Of a DNA stretch of 34,710 bases, positions 33,993 through 34,710 are shown piece by piece. The notes below the pieces were generated by a model, which did not search any database, was not told the DNA's origin, and worked only from the letters and a program-made list of their open reading frames with translations. Source of the DNA: Bacteroidetes bacterium SB0662_bin_6 (lineage in GTDB: Bacteria > Bacteroidota > Rhodothermia > Rhodothermales > VXPQ01); the NCBI GenBank assembly GCA_009839485.1, contig VXPQ01000001.1, positions 1-34,710 of the forward strand. The letters run 5' to 3'. The first letter of the stretch is position 1; each line of letters opens with the position of its first letter. The position numbers and the translations under genes were made by a program.

Positions 33993-34710
33993 ATGAACAG
34001 GAAAAAAACTCCCACCGATAGTGCATCCCGGCGCGAATTCGTCAAAAAGGGCGCGCTCGGAGCTGCCGCCATGCTGGCAGGATATACGCCGGCCATGGCC
34101 AAGACCCCGCAGCGCAAAACTATCGTCCATAAACCGGCGCCGGCCACGGTCCTTGGCGCAAACGACCGTCTGAACATCGGATTCATAGGCGTGGGCGGCC
34201 AGGGCTACAATGCCCATATAGGCACCATCGACAATCATGGCGCGGAATTCAATGCGGCCGGTGTGGCTGTCTGCGACGTTTTCAACAAGCGCAGGGATCG
34301 CGCGGCCGAAAGACTCGGCCTCACGGATGCAGATACATACGACGACTACCGGGCCCTGCTTGAACGGGATGATGTGGATGCTGTCTTCATTGGCGCCGTA
34401 GACCACTGGCACTCGGCCATCGCTACCGACGCCATGGATGCCGGCAAGCATGTCTACTGCGAAAAGCCGATGACGCGCTACCTGCACGAGGCCTTCGACA
34501 TCTACGACAAAACCATGGAAACCGGGAAGATTTTCCAGATCGGTTCCCAGTACTGTACGGAAGGCAAGTGGCACCGTGCCGCAGAAATGATCCAGGCAGG
34601 CATGATCGGTCCCCTCGTGCTGGGACAGGATTCCTACTGCCGCAACAATCCCGACGGCGAGTGGAATTACGGAATCGACGAAGATTCTTCTCCGGAAAAC
34701 ATTGATTGGG
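33993..34710 (+). CDS. Tat-exported Gfo/Idh/MocA family oxidoreductase (partial, runs off the window)
   Basis: The first 239 codons of an oxidoreductase cut by the window end, with no stop codon. The N-terminus holds a twin-arginine signal (SRREFVKKGALGAAAMLAG) ending near AMA. The Rossmann domain begins at NIGFIGVGGQGYNAHI. DDVDAVFIGAVDHWHSAIA, the EKP motif in CEKPMTRYLHE, and IGSQYCTEGKWHRAAEM follow. It is the same kind of protein as the one at 29733-31067 but of a different subgroup, keeping EKP and the H-rich motif of planctomycete-type exported members. Substrate is unknown. The start is the first ATG that gives a full Tat signal; no strong ribosome-binding site is seen. A palindrome cluster lies about 180 bases upstream. 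Confidence 0.88.
   Translation, partial: MNRKKTPTDSASRREFVKKGALGAAAMLAGYTPAMAKTPQRKTIVHKPAPATVLGANDRLNIGFIGVGGQGYNAHIGTIDNHGAEFNAAGVAVCDVFNKRRDRAAERLGLTDADTYDDYRALLERDDVDAVFIGAVDHWHSAIATDAMDAGKHVYCEKPMTRYLHEAFDIYDKTMETGKIFQIGSQYCTEGKWHRAAEMIQAGMIGPLVLGQDSYCRNNPDGEWNYGIDEDSSPENIDW

Noticed and set aside
33804-34574. A 256-codon open frame on the minus strand at the right end
   Set aside because: The opposite strand holds a clear Gfo/Idh gene with Tat signal and Rossmann motif that runs off the window; the minus frame is its shadow.
1-34710. CRISPR arrays, tRNA or rRNA genes, prophage or toxin-antitoxin genes
   Set aside because: I looked through the intergenic gaps and found no regularly spaced repeats, cloverleaf or rRNA-like sequence, and no such protein families.

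Overview
The window looks like a piece of a Bacteroidota-type chromosome, most probably from the Rhodothermota/Balneolota side of that group. This is inferred from gene content and style: an ExbB/ExbD/ExbD cluster next to a CtpA-like S41 protease, an ATP-type PEP carboxykinase, many Tat-exported Gfo/Idh and TIM-barrel sugar enzymes, a beta-propeller/HEAT/cytochrome c dehydrogenase, and promoters with a TTG box about 20 bases upstream of a TA-rich box. No rRNA, tRNA, CRISPR array, intact transposase or phage gene was seen. It reads as ordinary chromosome, densely packed, with many strand switches, plus a small family of short dispersed repeats.

Layout. 1-216: a copy of a 60-base dispersed repeat and a strong bidirectional terminator. 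217-4352 (minus): ExbB, a small membrane protein, ExbD and ExbD, with a S41 protease upstream. 4569-9274 (plus): a PolX/PHP protein, a penicillin-acylase-family protein and a BadF/NAGK-type kinase, with 1-base gaps. 9286-15030 (minus): acetyl-CoA synthetase, two Tat-exported TIM-barrel sugar isomerase-like proteins, and a two-part sodium:solute symporter, all tightly spaced. 15213-18508 (minus): a STAS protein, a phosphopantetheinyl transferase and a fused PabB-PabC. 18765-21938 (plus): xylulokinase and PEP carboxykinase. 22084-24963 (minus): two sodium-coupled di/tricarboxylate-type transporters. 25260-26663 (plus): a ferredoxin/adrenodoxin reductase-like flavoprotein. 26670-31067 (minus): an exported Gfo/Idh oxidoreductase followed by a very large propeller-cytochrome c protein. 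31344-33031 (plus): an iron-sulfur APS reductase and a beta-hydroxyacid dehydrogenase. 33054-33629 (minus): YceI. 33993-end (plus): another exported Gfo/Idh oxidoreductase, cut by the window edge.

How it fits together. The central theme is uptake and oxidation of small carbon compounds (acetate, C4 acids, xylulose and other sugars) with gluconeogenic entry through PEP carboxykinase. A second theme is exported sugar redox chemistry: two Tat-type Gfo/Idh proteins, two Tat-type TIM-barrel proteins and a c-type cytochrome dehydrogenase. That set resembles the parts used in 3-keto-sugar routes of glycan breakdown, but this is inference from family membership.

Most notable items: a dispersed repeat of which one copy appears to supply the 5' end of the beta-hydroxyacid dehydrogenase reading frame; a PolX protein whose polymerase aspartates are gone while its PHP nuclease residues remain; a penicillin-acylase homologue with an atypical nucleophile motif; a STAS protein with an unexplained helical tail; and a nested palindrome array in front of the last gene.
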